A stretch of DNA of 64,000 nt from Trabulsiella odontotermitis (GTDB lineage: Bacteria; Pseudomonadota; Gammaproteobacteria; Enterobacterales; Enterobacteriaceae): positions 2,790,001 through 2,854,000 of the forward strand of contig NZ_CP125781.1 in the NCBI RefSeq assembly GCF_030053895.1. The letters are read 5' to 3'. Positions 7,345 through 15,636 of this stretch are shown one piece after another. Numbering within the stretch: position 1 is the stretch's first letter; the number at the start of each line of letters is the position of its first letter. Under the pieces are notes generated by a model. It was given only the letters and a program-made list of their open reading frames with translations, did no database searches and was not told the DNA's origin. The position numbers and the translations under genes are program-made.

Positions 7345-9525
7345 TTAATGCAGGTCGAATCGATCCAGGTTCATCACTTTCACCCAGGCCGCGACGAAAT
7401 CCTTCACAAACTTCTCTCGCGCATCATTGCTGGCATACACTTCGGCCAGCGCACGCAGCACGGAGTTAGAACCAAATACCAGGTCTGCACGGGTTGCGGT
7501 GTACTTCACCTCCCCACTCTGACGATCGCGCCCTTCAAACAACTCACCCGATTCGTCCGTCGCTTTCCACTCTGTACGCATGTCCAGCAAATTCACGAAG
7601 AAATCAGTGCTGAGAACGCCAGGCCGGTCGGTAAAGACGCCGTTCTTACTGCCATCAAAGTTTGTTCCCAGAACACGCATCCCACCGACCAGTACTGTCA
7701 TTTCCGGCGCTGTCAGCGTCAACTGTTGCGCTTTATCGATCAGGAGTGATTCAGTGGTGGAAACATCCAGCCGTGCGCGATAGTTACGGAAGCCATCAGC
7801 GATAGGCTCAAGCAGTTCAAACATCCCGATATCTGTTTGGTCCTGACGGGCATCCACACGACCCGGCGTAAACGGTACGCTGACGCTTACCCCCGCCGCA
7901 CTGGCGGCCTGCTCAACGCCTACAACGCCGGCCAGCACGATGATATCGGCCAGAGAGGCTTTGCCCGTCGATTTCTGAAGATTTTCCAGGACGGGTAATA
8001 CACGTGCAGCCGCAGCGTTAACGTCCCAGTCACGCTGTGGCGCTAATGCCAGGCGCGCACCGTTAGCCCCGCCACGCTTGTCGCCGCCACGGAACGTAGA
8101 AGCAGAAGCCCAGGCCACAGAAACCAGTTCGCTGACAGACAGTCCGGAAGAGGCAATCGCCGCTTTCAGGTTAATGATATCTTCTTCGCCTGGCTGATAT
8201 TCCGGCAGCGGTAAAGGATCCTGCCAGATGAGATCTTCTTTTGGGACTTCCGGGCCAATGTAACGCGCTTTCGGCCCCATATCCCTGTGTGTCAGTTTGA
8301 ACCAGGCGCGGGCAAACGCTTCGTTAAATGCCTGCGGATCGTTCATGAAACGACGAGAAATTTTTTCGAACTCTGGATCAAAACGCAGCGTCAGGTCGGT
8401 GACCAACATCGTCGGTTTACGTTTTTTCGACGGGTCGAACGGATCAGGAATAATTTCTGGCGCATCCACGGCTTCAAACTGGATCGCCCCTGCCGGGCTA
8501 CGCGTTTGCACCCACTCATATTTGAACAGGTTTTCAAAGAAGTAGTTGCTCCACTGGGTCGGCGTTTGCGACCAGACAACTTCCAGACCAGAGGTAATGG
8601 CATCTGCGCCCGCACCACTGCCGAAGCTGCTTGCCCAGCCCAAACCCTGAGCTTCAATAGGTGCGGCTTCCGGGTCCGGCCCGACATGAGACGCCGCTGC
8701 CATACCGTGCGTTTTACCGAGCGTATGTCCACCGCCGATCAGTGCCACGGTCTCTTCGTCATTCATTCCCATGTTGCCGAAAGTGGCGCGAATTGCCGCC
8801 GCCGCAGAAAGCGGTTCGCCGCTATGGTCCGGCCCTTCCGGGTTCACGTAAATAAGCCCCATCTCGGTTGCGCCCAGCGGTGCTTTTGCCAGCGCTTCCG
8901 GATGACGATGAGTCAACCAGGCTTTTTCATCACCCCAGTTAACATCCAGGTCCGGTTCCCAAACGTCTTCTCGTCCCGCACCGAAACCAAAGGTACGGAA
9001 ACCTGCATTTTCCAGCGCCACGTTGCCCGCCAGAATAAACAGATCCGCCCAGGAGATTTTTTGCCCATATTTTTGCTTAATTGGCCACAGCAAACGACGC
9101 GCCTTATCCAGACTGACGTTATCTGGCCATGAATTCAGTGGCGCAAACCGCTGTTGACCGCGACCAGCGCCACCTCGTCCGTCAATGGAACGGTAGGTGC
9201 CTGCTCCGTGCCAGGCCATACGAATGAAGAGACCCGCGTAGGTTCCCCAGTCAGCAGGCCACCATGGTTGAGATTCGGTGAGAAGCGCCCGGAGATCACC
9301 TTTTAGCGCGGAATAATCTAACTTACTAAATTCTTTACGGTAATCGAAGTCCTCACCCAATGGGTTCGAACGACTGGAATGCTGATTTAATAAATCTACA
9401 CGGAGTTGGTTAGGCCACCAGTCACGACTGGCTGTCCCTGCTCCGGCACTCTGGTCATGCCCGCCTTGGTGGAACGGACATTTCCCGGTAGAGAGGGTGT
9501 TATGGGTATCATCGGACGTGCTCAT
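7345..9525 (-). CDS. katG: Catalase-peroxidase KatG
   Basis: A 726-residue bifunctional heme catalase-peroxidase that removes hydrogen peroxide in the cytoplasm, the same length as E. coli KatG and nearly collinear with it. Distal catalytic residues Arg102, Trp105 and His106 are in IRMAWHGAGTYR. The Tyr and Met of the Trp-Tyr-Met adduct lie in GLIYVNPEGP and GNMGMNDEE. The proximal heme His is in GGGHTLGKTHG. The C-terminal inactive duplicate domain is present. The ATG at 9525 follows AAGGAGCTTAG. In E. coli and Salmonella katG sits beside metF; here it is between a small ORF and serU, so it has moved or is a second copy. A terminator follows. No convincing OxyR tandem site was found by eye. 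Confidence 0.97.
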   Translation of the reverse strand: MSTSDDTHNTLSTGKCPFHQGGHDQSAGAGTASRDWWPNQLRVDLLNQHSSRSNPLGEDFDYRKEFSKLDYSALKGDLRALLTESQPWWPADWGTYAGLFIRMAWHGAGTYRSIDGRGGAGRGQQRFAPLNSWPDNVSLDKARRLLWPIKQKYGQKISWADLFILAGNVALENAGFRTFGFGAGREDVWEPDLDVNWGDEKAWLTHRHPEALAKAPLGATEMGLIYVNPEGPDHSGEPLSAAAAIRATFGNMGMNDEETVALIGGGHTLGKTHGMAAASHVGPDPEAAPIEAQGLGWASSFGSGAGADAITSGLEVVWSQTPTQWSNYFFENLFKYEWVQTRSPAGAIQFEAVDAPEIIPDPFDPSKKRKPTMLVTDLTLRFDPEFEKISRRFMNDPQAFNEAFARAWFKLTHRDMGPKARYIGPEVPKEDLIWQDPLPLPEYQPGEEDIINLKAAIASSGLSVSELVSVAWASASTFRGGDKRGGANGARLALAPQRDWDVNAAAARVLPVLENLQKSTGKASLADIIVLAGVVGVEQAASAAGVSVSVPFTPGRVDARQDQTDIGMFELLEPIADGFRNYRARLDVSTTESLLIDKAQQLTLTAPEMTVLVGGMRVLGTNFDGSKNGVFTDRPGVLSTDFFVNLLDMRTEWKATDESGELFEGRDRQSGEVKYTATRADLVFGSNSVLRALAEVYASNDAREKFVKDFVAAWVKVMNLDRFDLH

Positions 9526-9881
9526 ATCTAAGCTCCTTCTAGGGTTTTAGCGTTACGATATACACCAACAAAGACAAAATATAGTCAAAACAATCCATCT
9601 ATTTGATAGGCCATACCTTTTATATTTTTCGTTGTGGAGGCAGGGTTTACCCTTCGATGTGAAAGAAGAATAACAGGACAATATTGCACAATGTCTGACA
9701 TAAAGTGGCAATTTACAATAATGCAGAAAGATGAAGATTAGCCCGACTCTGGACTTAAAAATGTGACGTTAGCCCGCGCCGATCAGGGTAAAAATGGTGA
9801 AGAATTCCCTCTTTGGATTTTCTCAGGTTTTCTCAATGGGATTTTTATCACTGAAACGAGGCGGGGTAAGTGTTTGAATAA
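9526..9881. other. Intergenic region between katG and serU
   Basis: A 356-bp region holding the katG promoter (minus strand). A short inverted repeat CTAT-TTG-ATAG at 9599-9609 is present, but its spacing does not fit the OxyR consensus. No gene seen. Confidence 0.5.
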
Positions 9882-9971
9882 TGGCGGAGAGAGGGGGATT
9901 TGAACCCCCGGTAGAGTTGCCCCTACTCCGGTTTTCGAGACCGGTCCGTTCAGCCGCTCCGGCATCTCTCC
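9882..9971 (-). tRNA. serU: tRNA-Ser (anticodon CGA)
   Basis: A 90-nt class II tRNA with encoded CCA. Acceptor stem GGAGAGA / TCTCTCC, anticodon loop reading CTCGAAA with anticodon CGA, an extended variable arm, and T-loop GTTCAAATC. It reads UCG codons. Position next to mtfA matches serU of E. coli. Confidence 0.95.
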
Positions 9972-10063
9972 GTTTTATGGTTGCCATCATGCCAGGATCT
10001 TTGGCATTTTAACAGACCCGGTACCTCCAATTCTGTTCAAGTGACGAGTTTGCGAGCAAAACG

Positions 10064-10861
10064 ATGATTAAGTGGCCCTGGAAAGCACATGACACAAGCC
10101 CCAATCCCCAGATCAACTGGGAGCAGGCGCTGGCTATTCCTGTTTTAGCGAACCTTTCGGATGATGAGCAGATGAAGCTGGTTCATCTTGCTGACCGTTT
10201 TTTACAGCAAAAGCGGCTGGTTGTCCTGCAAGGGCTGGAACTCACTGCGGAGCAACATGCCCGCATTGCGCTGCTGTTCTGCTTACCGGTACTTGAGCTG
10301 GGCCTCGAATGGCTGGATGGTTTTCATGAAATCCTCATCTACCCCGCCCCCTTCGTGGTGGATGATGAGTGGGAAGACGACATCGGACTGGTACACAATC
10401 AGCGGGTCGTGCAGTCAGGGCAAAGCTGGCAGCAGGGGCCGATTGTGCTGAACTGGCTTGATATTCAGGACTCCTTCGACGCCTCCGGTTTTAACCTGAT
10501 CGTTCATGAAGTGGCGCATAAGCTCGACACCCGTAACGGTGATCGCGCCAGCGGCGTGCCGCTGATCCCGCTGCGCGAAGTGGCCGGGTGGGAACATGAC
10601 CTGCACGCAGCAATGAACAACATTCAGGATGAAATCGACATGGTTGGCGAAAGCGCCGCCAGCATTGATGCCTACGCAGCGAGCGATCCGGCGGAATGTT
10701 TTGCCGTGCTGTCAGAATACTTTTTTAGCGCCCCTGAGTTCTTTGCGCCCCGCTTCCCGGCGCTGTGGCAGCGTTTCTGCCAGTTTTATCAGCAGGATCC
10801 GCTGGCGCGTTTACGCGAAAATGGCGTGAGTATCGATGATAACTCGCCGGTAGTTCACTAA
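10064..10861 (+). CDS. mtfA: Mlc titration factor / zinc peptidase MtfA
   Basis: A 265-residue cytoplasmic protein matching MtfA (YeeI). It carries the gluzincin motif HEVAH at residues 148-152, with the probable third zinc ligand Glu211 in ECFAVLSEYFF. MtfA binds and titrates the glucose repressor Mlc and so raises ptsG expression; it also has low aminopeptidase activity. It lies between serU and a tRNA-Asn gene, as in E. coli. Confidence 0.95.
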   Translation: MIKWPWKAHDTSPNPQINWEQALAIPVLANLSDDEQMKLVHLADRFLQQKRLVVLQGLELTAEQHARIALLFCLPVLELGLEWLDGFHEILIYPAPFVVDDEWEDDIGLVHNQRVVQSGQSWQQGPIVLNWLDIQDSFDASGFNLIVHEVAHKLDTRNGDRASGVPLIPLREVAGWEHDLHAAMNNIQDEIDMVGESAASIDAYAASDPAECFAVLSEYFFSAPEFFAPRFPALWQRFCQFYQQDPLARLRENGVSIDDNSPVVH

Positions 10862-10961
10862 AACACCAGCCTGCGCTAAATTCATTCAATTGAATCAGCA
10901 GGTTAATTTTAGTGTTGACACAAAAAAGGGGAGCCATTAGTATTCGCCCCGTTCACACGAT

Positions 10962-11037
10962 TCCTCTGTAGTTCAGTCGGTAGAACGGCGGACTGTTAAT
11001 CCGTATGTCACTGGTTCGAGTCCAGTCAGAGGAGCCA
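10962..11037 (+). tRNA. asnT: tRNA-Asn (anticodon GTT), copy 1
   Basis: A 76-nt tRNA with encoded CCA, acceptor TCCTCTG / CAGAGGA and anticodon GTT in CTGTTAAT. It is one of four identical copies in this window and sits right after mtfA, the asnT position. Confidence 0.95.
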
Positions 11038-11045
11038 GATTTCAG

Positions 11046-11073
11046 AAAAGCCTGCTTTCGAGCAGGCTTTTTG
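11046..11073 (+). terminator. tRNA-Asn copy 1 terminator
   Basis: Stem AAAAGCCTGCT / AGCAGGCTTTT with a TTCG tetraloop and T tail, 8 bp after the tRNA. The same terminator follows copies 2 and 4. Confidence 0.92.
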
Positions 11074-11078
11074 CTTTT

Positions 11079-12029
11079 CTAGATCTGGTAATCGATAGCC
11101 GTCTCTTCCGGCTCCATCGCCTGCTGCTTGATCTCTTCAAGCGACAACCCGGCATTACACAATTCAATAAACCGCCAGACGTAGTTACGTTGTAACTGAC
11201 CGCGTTTTAACCCCAGCCAGACCGTATTTGCATCAAAAAGATGACGGGTTTCCAGACGCGTGAGCGTGTCGGATTCCTGATGATCGCCTGACTGTTCCGC
11301 CACCAGCCCAATGCCCAGCCCTAATTCGACGTACGTTTTGATGACATCCGAATCCTGGGCGCTGAGCACAATGTCCGGCACCAGTCCCCGACGGTTAAAG
11401 GCTTCATCAATGCGCGAGCGACCAGTGATCCCCTGACGATAGGTGATCAGCGGCCAGCGGGCGATATCATCAAGCGTCAACGGCGAGATCTGGGTCAGCG
11501 GATGATTTTTCGGCACCAGCAGGCTGTGATACCAACGAAACCACGGGAACGCAGCGAGGGTTGGGTCATTACTCAACCGCTCGCTGGCAATACCGATATC
11601 CGCCCCGCCATTATGCAGCAGCGCATCGATTTCCTGCGGCGTGCCCTGAATCAGCTCCAGGCGCACGTCGCTGTACAATTCGCGAAACGCCTTAATGACG
11701 GGGGGCAGGCTGTAACGCGCCTGGGTGTGCGTGGTCGCGATAGTCAGCACGCCTGTCGCATCATTGGTGAACAGATCGGCGAGACGACGGACGTTGCTCG
11801 CCTCATTCAGAATACGCTCAGCAATGACCAATAATGCTTTGCCAGGCTCCGTCATCCCCAGTAGTCGCTTACCGCGGCGGATGAAAATCTCAATCCCCAG
11901 TTCTTCTTCCAGCTCGCGGATATGGCGGCTCACGCCGGATTGCGACGTGTAAAGCATGTTGGCGACTTCTGTCAGGTTGTAATCCTGCCGCGCTGCCTCG
12001 CGGATTATTTTAAGTTGCTGGAAATTCAC
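11079..12029 (-). CDS. cbl: LysR-type regulator Cbl
   Basis: A 316-residue LysR regulator, the same length as E. coli Cbl. N-terminal winged HTH MNFQQLKIIREAARQDYNLTEVANMLYTSQSGVSRHIRELE and a CysB-like effector domain are present. Cbl activates sulfonate and taurine utilisation genes (ssu, tau) under sulfate starvation. I use the GTG at 12029, preceded by GGAGGGAA, because VNFQQLK aligns with the Cbl start; the frame continues to 12107 without homology. It lies downstream of nac, which in E. coli activates cbl. The taurine-type ABC importer at 3.9-6.6 kb would be a plausible but unproven target. Confidence 0.95.
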   Translation of the reverse strand: MNFQQLKIIREAARQDYNLTEVANMLYTSQSGVSRHIRELEEELGIEIFIRRGKRLLGMTEPGKALLVIAERILNEASNVRRLADLFTNDATGVLTIATTHTQARYSLPPVIKAFRELYSDVRLELIQGTPQEIDALLHNGGADIGIASERLSNDPTLAAFPWFRWYHSLLVPKNHPLTQISPLTLDDIARWPLITYRQGITGRSRIDEAFNRRGLVPDIVLSAQDSDVIKTYVELGLGIGLVAEQSGDHQESDTLTRLETRHLFDANTVWLGLKRGQLQRNYVWRFIELCNAGLSLEEIKQQAMEPEETAIDYQI

Positions 12030-12130
12030 CCTTCCCTCCGGGACCATCAGACATACTGCTATTGTTAGAGTCTGCGCTTCCGGCGAACAAATAATAAAAA
12101 CCAGCATCTTATTCCAGTCAGGAATAACGC

Positions 12131-13048
12131 TTAGCTGACCAACTGCAATTCCCGGTTTTCGAGCGTCGGGCGACTCACCAGCGACATCAAAATCTCTTTC
12201 ACCGCCTGCGCCTGTGGTGATAGCGAACCGCGTGCGGACACGTTCAGCGACAGCGGCAGGCTCATTGACGGTGCAGAGATGCGCGCCATCCAGCCGTTAG
12301 CGGCGCTGCACAGCGAGCTTGCCGCCGATTCAGGCAGTACGGTCACGCCCATTCCGCTGGCGATAGCCGCGGTCAGCGTGGAGATAGAGTCAATTTCCCC
12401 GACGATTTTCGCCGTCAGACGGCGCAGCGAGAACGCTTCATCCACCCGCGCCCGCACCGCACTGTAATCGCGCGGCAAGAAGAGATTCATTTCAGCCACC
12501 AGCGCCAGGTCAACCCCCTGCCCCGGACAATCGCGTGTGCCGACAACGTAGAGTTCTTCTTTGAGCAGCGGTTGGCTGTTGATCCCGGCAACCGGCGCGC
12601 GGTCATACAGCACCGCCATATCGAGCTGGCCGCTCAGGAGTTTGTCGTTCAGAATCGCGCCGCTGTTTTCATGCAGATAAACCAGCACGTTCGGCAGTTC
12701 ATTGCGCACGGTCTGCAATAACGGCATGGTGACGGATGATGCCGCCGTTCCCGGTGCGAGCCCAATGGAAACCTGCCCGCTCAGCGTCTGACCAACATGG
12801 CTCACTGCCATATGCGCCTGCTCGCACTGACGCAAAATCGTCCGCGCGTGGGTGTACAAAATTTTCCCGGCCTCGGTTGGCGTGACACCCCGCTTGGTGC
12901 GGATCAACAGTTGCTGATCCAGTTCCCCTTCCAGAGTAGCCACCTGCTGACTCAGCGCCGGTTGCGCGATGTGCAGCACTTCTGCGGCCTGCGTCAGGCT
13001 ACCGATGTCGACGATTTTCACGAAGTACTTCAGTCGTCTTAAATTCAT
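12131..13048 (-). CDS. nac: Nitrogen assimilation control regulator Nac
   Basis: A 305-residue LysR regulator, the same length as E. coli Nac: MNLRRLKYFVKIVDIGSLTQAAEVLHIAQPALSQQVATLE is the DNA-binding domain. Nac needs no co-inducer; it couples sigma-70 genes to nitrogen limitation because its own gene is transcribed by sigma-54 with NtrC. Both a sigma-54 promoter (13110-13124) and an NtrC site (13231-13247) are visible upstream. The ATG at 13048 follows AGGGGGCAAT. Confidence 0.96.
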   Translation of the reverse strand: MNLRRLKYFVKIVDIGSLTQAAEVLHIAQPALSQQVATLEGELDQQLLIRTKRGVTPTEAGKILYTHARTILRQCEQAHMAVSHVGQTLSGQVSIGLAPGTAASSVTMPLLQTVRNELPNVLVYLHENSGAILNDKLLSGQLDMAVLYDRAPVAGINSQPLLKEELYVVGTRDCPGQGVDLALVAEMNLFLPRDYSAVRARVDEAFSLRRLTAKIVGEIDSISTLTAAIASGMGVTVLPESAASSLCSAANGWMARISAPSMSLPLSLNVSARGSLSPQAQAVKEILMSLVSRPTLENRELQLVS

Positions 13049-13109
13049 ATTGCCCCCTGTCCGGATTGCCATGCCCTTATGGGCGGTCTTATAACTAGCC
13101 GGAAATATT

Positions 13110-13124
13110 GCAATATGCTTGCCA
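13110..13124 (-). promoter_or_regulatory. Sigma-54 promoter of nac
   Basis: On the minus strand TGGCAAGCATATTGC has the invariant GG and GC exactly 10 nt apart, matching TGGCAC-N5-TTGC at -24/-12. It would start transcription about 50 nt upstream of the nac ATG. Confidence 0.88.
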
Positions 13125-13230
13125 GCTTTTAATAACACCCCGCCAGCGCCGATAAATAAGCGTTTCTGATGAATTTCGCTATTTTTGCGCAACAGTCAGC
13201 AGAAGCCGCTATGCCCCATCAGGGGTAATT

Positions 13231-13247
13231 TGCACCACCACAGTGCA
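13231..13247. promoter_or_regulatory. NtrC enhancer site upstream of nac
   Basis: TGCAC-N7-GTGCA is the exact core of the NtrC consensus. It lies about 107 bp upstream of the -24 element, a typical enhancer distance. Confidence 0.82.
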
Positions 13248-13372
13248 GCACTGTTCAATAAACCGACAATGCGCCTGATATCGCTGAAATTGTCAGCAGT
13301 CAGCATCTGACAGGCCAACCGGCCTTTGACAAAGGCCAATAGCGCCGTTAATATGCGCCCCGTTCACACGAT

Positions 13373-13448
13373 TCCTCTGTAGTTCAGTCGGTAGAACGGC
13401 GGACTGTTAATCCGTATGTCACTGGTTCGAGTCCAGTCAGAGGAGCCA
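13373..13448 (+). tRNA. tRNA-Asn (GTT), copy 2
   Basis: Identical 76-nt tRNA-Asn with encoded CCA. The preceding 13 bp (CCCGTTCACACGAT) are also shared with copy 1, showing the duplication includes upstream sequence. It lies upstream of nac, where E. coli has asnV. Confidence 0.95.
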
Positions 13449-13454
13449 GATTCA

Positions 13455-13483
13455 AAAAAGCCTGCTTTCGAGCAGGCTTTTTG
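13455..13483 (+). terminator. tRNA-Asn copy 2 terminator
   Basis: The same AAAAGCCTGCT-TTCG-AGCAGGCTTTT hairpin as copy 1. It ends 2 bp from the stop of the convergent GlxA-type gene and may serve both strands. Confidence 0.9.
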
Positions 13484-13485
13484 CG

Positions 13486-14475
13486 TTATGTGATGCCAAA
13501 ACGCTGGCGGTACTGCCCCGGCGTCACGCCCGTGATTTTGCGAAAAATCTTGCGAAAGGCGGACGGGTCGGCATACCCCACTTCCCAGGCAATATGATCG
13601 ACAGAACGTCCCGTCAGTTCCAGTGCATCCCTGGCTTTCATGATTCTGACCTGCTGCACATATTCCGTTGGCCGGATCCTCGTCGCTTTCTGAAAACGGC
13701 GCAGAAAGGTTCGTGGCGTCATGCCAGCCAGGGCGGCCATCTCTTCAATGCTTTGCTGATCAGCATAGCTGGCATGAAGCCGGTGCTGAACACGCAGGAT
13801 CTCACCATCGCCATGTTCGAAATCCGGGATAAAGGCCGCATAGGTGCTTTGTTCCCGGCGGGGTGGATCGATAAGTAAAAAACGGGCCGTGGCCAGCATG
13901 GTTCCGGTTCCCAGCAATTTTTCAATAAGCGTCAGACCGAGATCAGTCCAGGCCAGGATACCGCCCGCCGTAATAATATCGCCATCGTCGATCACCATAT
14001 TTTCCGCCGCCACCTCCACCGCCGGAAAACGCTCCGCTAACGCCTGCGCGAAGGCCCAGTGCGTTGTCGCACGGCGATGATCGATAAGCCCGGTTTCCGC
14101 CAGCACGAACGCCCCCGCGCAGACCGAACACAATGTAACGCCCTCGTGATAAAGCGTGTTCATCCAGTGAGCCGGTACCGCCATCGATACCATTTTCGAG
14201 GGAACCACCAGCCCCGGCGGCGCAATCACATGACTCAGACGATGGGGTTCATCCGGGTGGCTGTCCCAGACGCACTCCACCGTCTCGTCATCAGGTTTTA
14301 CCTGCCAGTGTGACACCCGGATCGCCCGCAGACGCGACTCACCAGAGATGCTCTCCGCCCAGTCAGCGGCGATCCTGAACATATCTGTCAGCCCATACAC
14401 CGCCGCAAGCTGGCAGTCGGGGTAAATCAGCAGGCCGATCTCCGCCACTACCGTTCGTTCAGCAGAATTTATCAT
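13486..14475 (-). CDS. GlxA-family AraC-type regulator with DJ-1/PfpI-like domain
   Basis: A 329-residue protein. Residues about 10-185 form a class-I glutamine-amidotransferase-like sensor domain, with CSVCAGAFVLAETGLIDHRRATTHW as the nucleophile-elbow region. Residues about 215-325 carry two AraC HTH motifs (IEEMAALAGMTPRTFLRRFQKATR and VDHIAWEVGYADPSAFRKIFRKITGVTPGQYR). GlxA/FtrA-type regulators sense unknown small molecules. It is divergent from the alpha/beta hydrolase gene at 14644, which is therefore its likely target; the ligand is unknown. Confidence 0.85.
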   Translation of the reverse strand: MINSAERTVVAEIGLLIYPDCQLAAVYGLTDMFRIAADWAESISGESRLRAIRVSHWQVKPDDETVECVWDSHPDEPHRLSHVIAPPGLVVPSKMVSMAVPAHWMNTLYHEGVTLCSVCAGAFVLAETGLIDHRRATTHWAFAQALAERFPAVEVAAENMVIDDGDIITAGGILAWTDLGLTLIEKLLGTGTMLATARFLLIDPPRREQSTYAAFIPDFEHGDGEILRVQHRLHASYADQQSIEEMAALAGMTPRTFLRRFQKATRIRPTEYVQQVRIMKARDALELTGRSVDHIAWEVGYADPSAFRKIFRKITGVTPGQYRQRFGIT

Positions 14476-14643
14476 TTGTCAGTTTTAACCCTGATAATGT
14501 CATTTTTGACAATTCTATCCACTCCTGCATTGCTGAACAATAGGTTCGTCAGACAACAACCATGATGACCTGAACACAAGAGCGTGCCTCTCTCTCTGGC
14601 CCAGGGCATCACATGACTCTCATCACAAACAGGAGATATTCCT

Positions 14644-15480
14644 ATGAGCAACGGCATCATCACCACCAAAGACGGCACCCGGATTTTTTACAAAGACTGG
14701 GGTCCGAAGAACGCGCAACCTGTCGTGTTTCACCACGGCTGGCCGTTAAGCGCTGACGACTGGGACAGCCAGATGTTGTTCTTTTTATCCCACGGTTATC
14801 GCGTGATTGCCCATGACCGTCGTGGTCACGGCCGTTCCGACCAGACCGATACTGGCAACGAGATGAACACCTATGCCGCAGACGTTGCCGAACTTGTCCG
14901 CGTGCTGGATCTGAAAAACGCCGTGCATATCGGTCATTCCACTGGCGGCGGTGAAGTGGCGCGCTATGTCGCCCGCGCCGAAAAAGGCCGTGTGGCGAAA
15001 GCGGTACTGATGGGCGCTGTGCCGCCGATCATGCTCAAAACCACGGCGAACCCGGAAGGACTGCCGATGTCGGTATTCGACGGTTTCCGTACTGCACTGG
15101 CGAATAATCGCGCGCAGTTCTTTATCGACGTGCCGTCAGGCCCGTTCTATGGCTTCAACCGTCCAGGCGCGAAAGTCATTAAGGGTCTGATCGACAACTG
15201 GTGGCGTCAGGGCATGGCCGGGGGAGCCAAAGCACAATATGACTGTATCGCCGCGTTTTCTGAAACCGACTTTACCGACGATTTAAAAGCCATCACGGTG
15301 CCGGTTCTGGTGATGCACGGCGAAGACGATCAGGTCGTACCGATTGACGACTCCGCCCACAAGGCCATCACACTGCTGAAACAGGGCACGCTGAAAACCT
15401 ACCCGGGCCTGTCACACGGGATGTTCGCCACGCACCCAGACACCATCAACCCGGACTTGCTGGCGTTTATCAGGGCGTGA
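14644..15480 (+). CDS. Alpha/beta hydrolase, non-heme chloroperoxidase/arylesterase type
   Basis: A 278-residue cofactor-free serine hydrolase. The catalytic triad is visible as Ser99 in GHSTGGGE, Asp at 228-229 in HGEDDQVVP and His258 in GLSHGM. The oxyanion-hole motif HHGWP is at 30-34. Proteins of this type are called bacterial non-heme haloperoxidases because they form peracids from acetate and peroxide; the physiological role is more likely ester hydrolysis. The ATG follows AGGAGATATTCCT. It is divergent from the GlxA-type regulator, with 168 bp between them. Confidence 0.85.
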   Translation: MSNGIITTKDGTRIFYKDWGPKNAQPVVFHHGWPLSADDWDSQMLFFLSHGYRVIAHDRRGHGRSDQTDTGNEMNTYAADVAELVRVLDLKNAVHIGHSTGGGEVARYVARAEKGRVAKAVLMGAVPPIMLKTTANPEGLPMSVFDGFRTALANNRAQFFIDVPSGPFYGFNRPGAKVIKGLIDNWWRQGMAGGAKAQYDCIAAFSETDFTDDLKAITVPVLVMHGEDDQVVPIDDSAHKAITLLKQGTLKTYPGLSHGMFATHPDTINPDLLAFIRA

Positions 15481-15492
15481 GTTCTGAAAAAA

Positions 15493-15525
15493 GAGCCGGC
15501 CCTGCTCACAGCGGGTGTCCGGCTC
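15493..15525 (+). terminator. Strong hairpin after the hydrolase gene
   Basis: Nested stems GAGCCGG / CCGGCTC and CCCTGCT / AGCGGG form a long GC-rich hairpin 12 bp after the stop codon. There is no clear T tract, so termination strength is uncertain. Confidence 0.45.
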
Positions 15526-15636
15526 CATCGTTTAAATCTTCGCCACTCTGGTGATTCATCCTTTTGCCACCTTTTGTTTCACAATCCTGTGACATACTAT
15601 CCGGTAATCCAGAATCGCTGAGACAAGGAGTAAATG

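Noticed and set aside
9575..9612. Possible OxyR site upstream of katG
   Set aside because: ATAG and CTAT elements occur, but the CTAT-N3-ATAG spacing does not fit the four-element OxyR consensus with 7-nt gaps.
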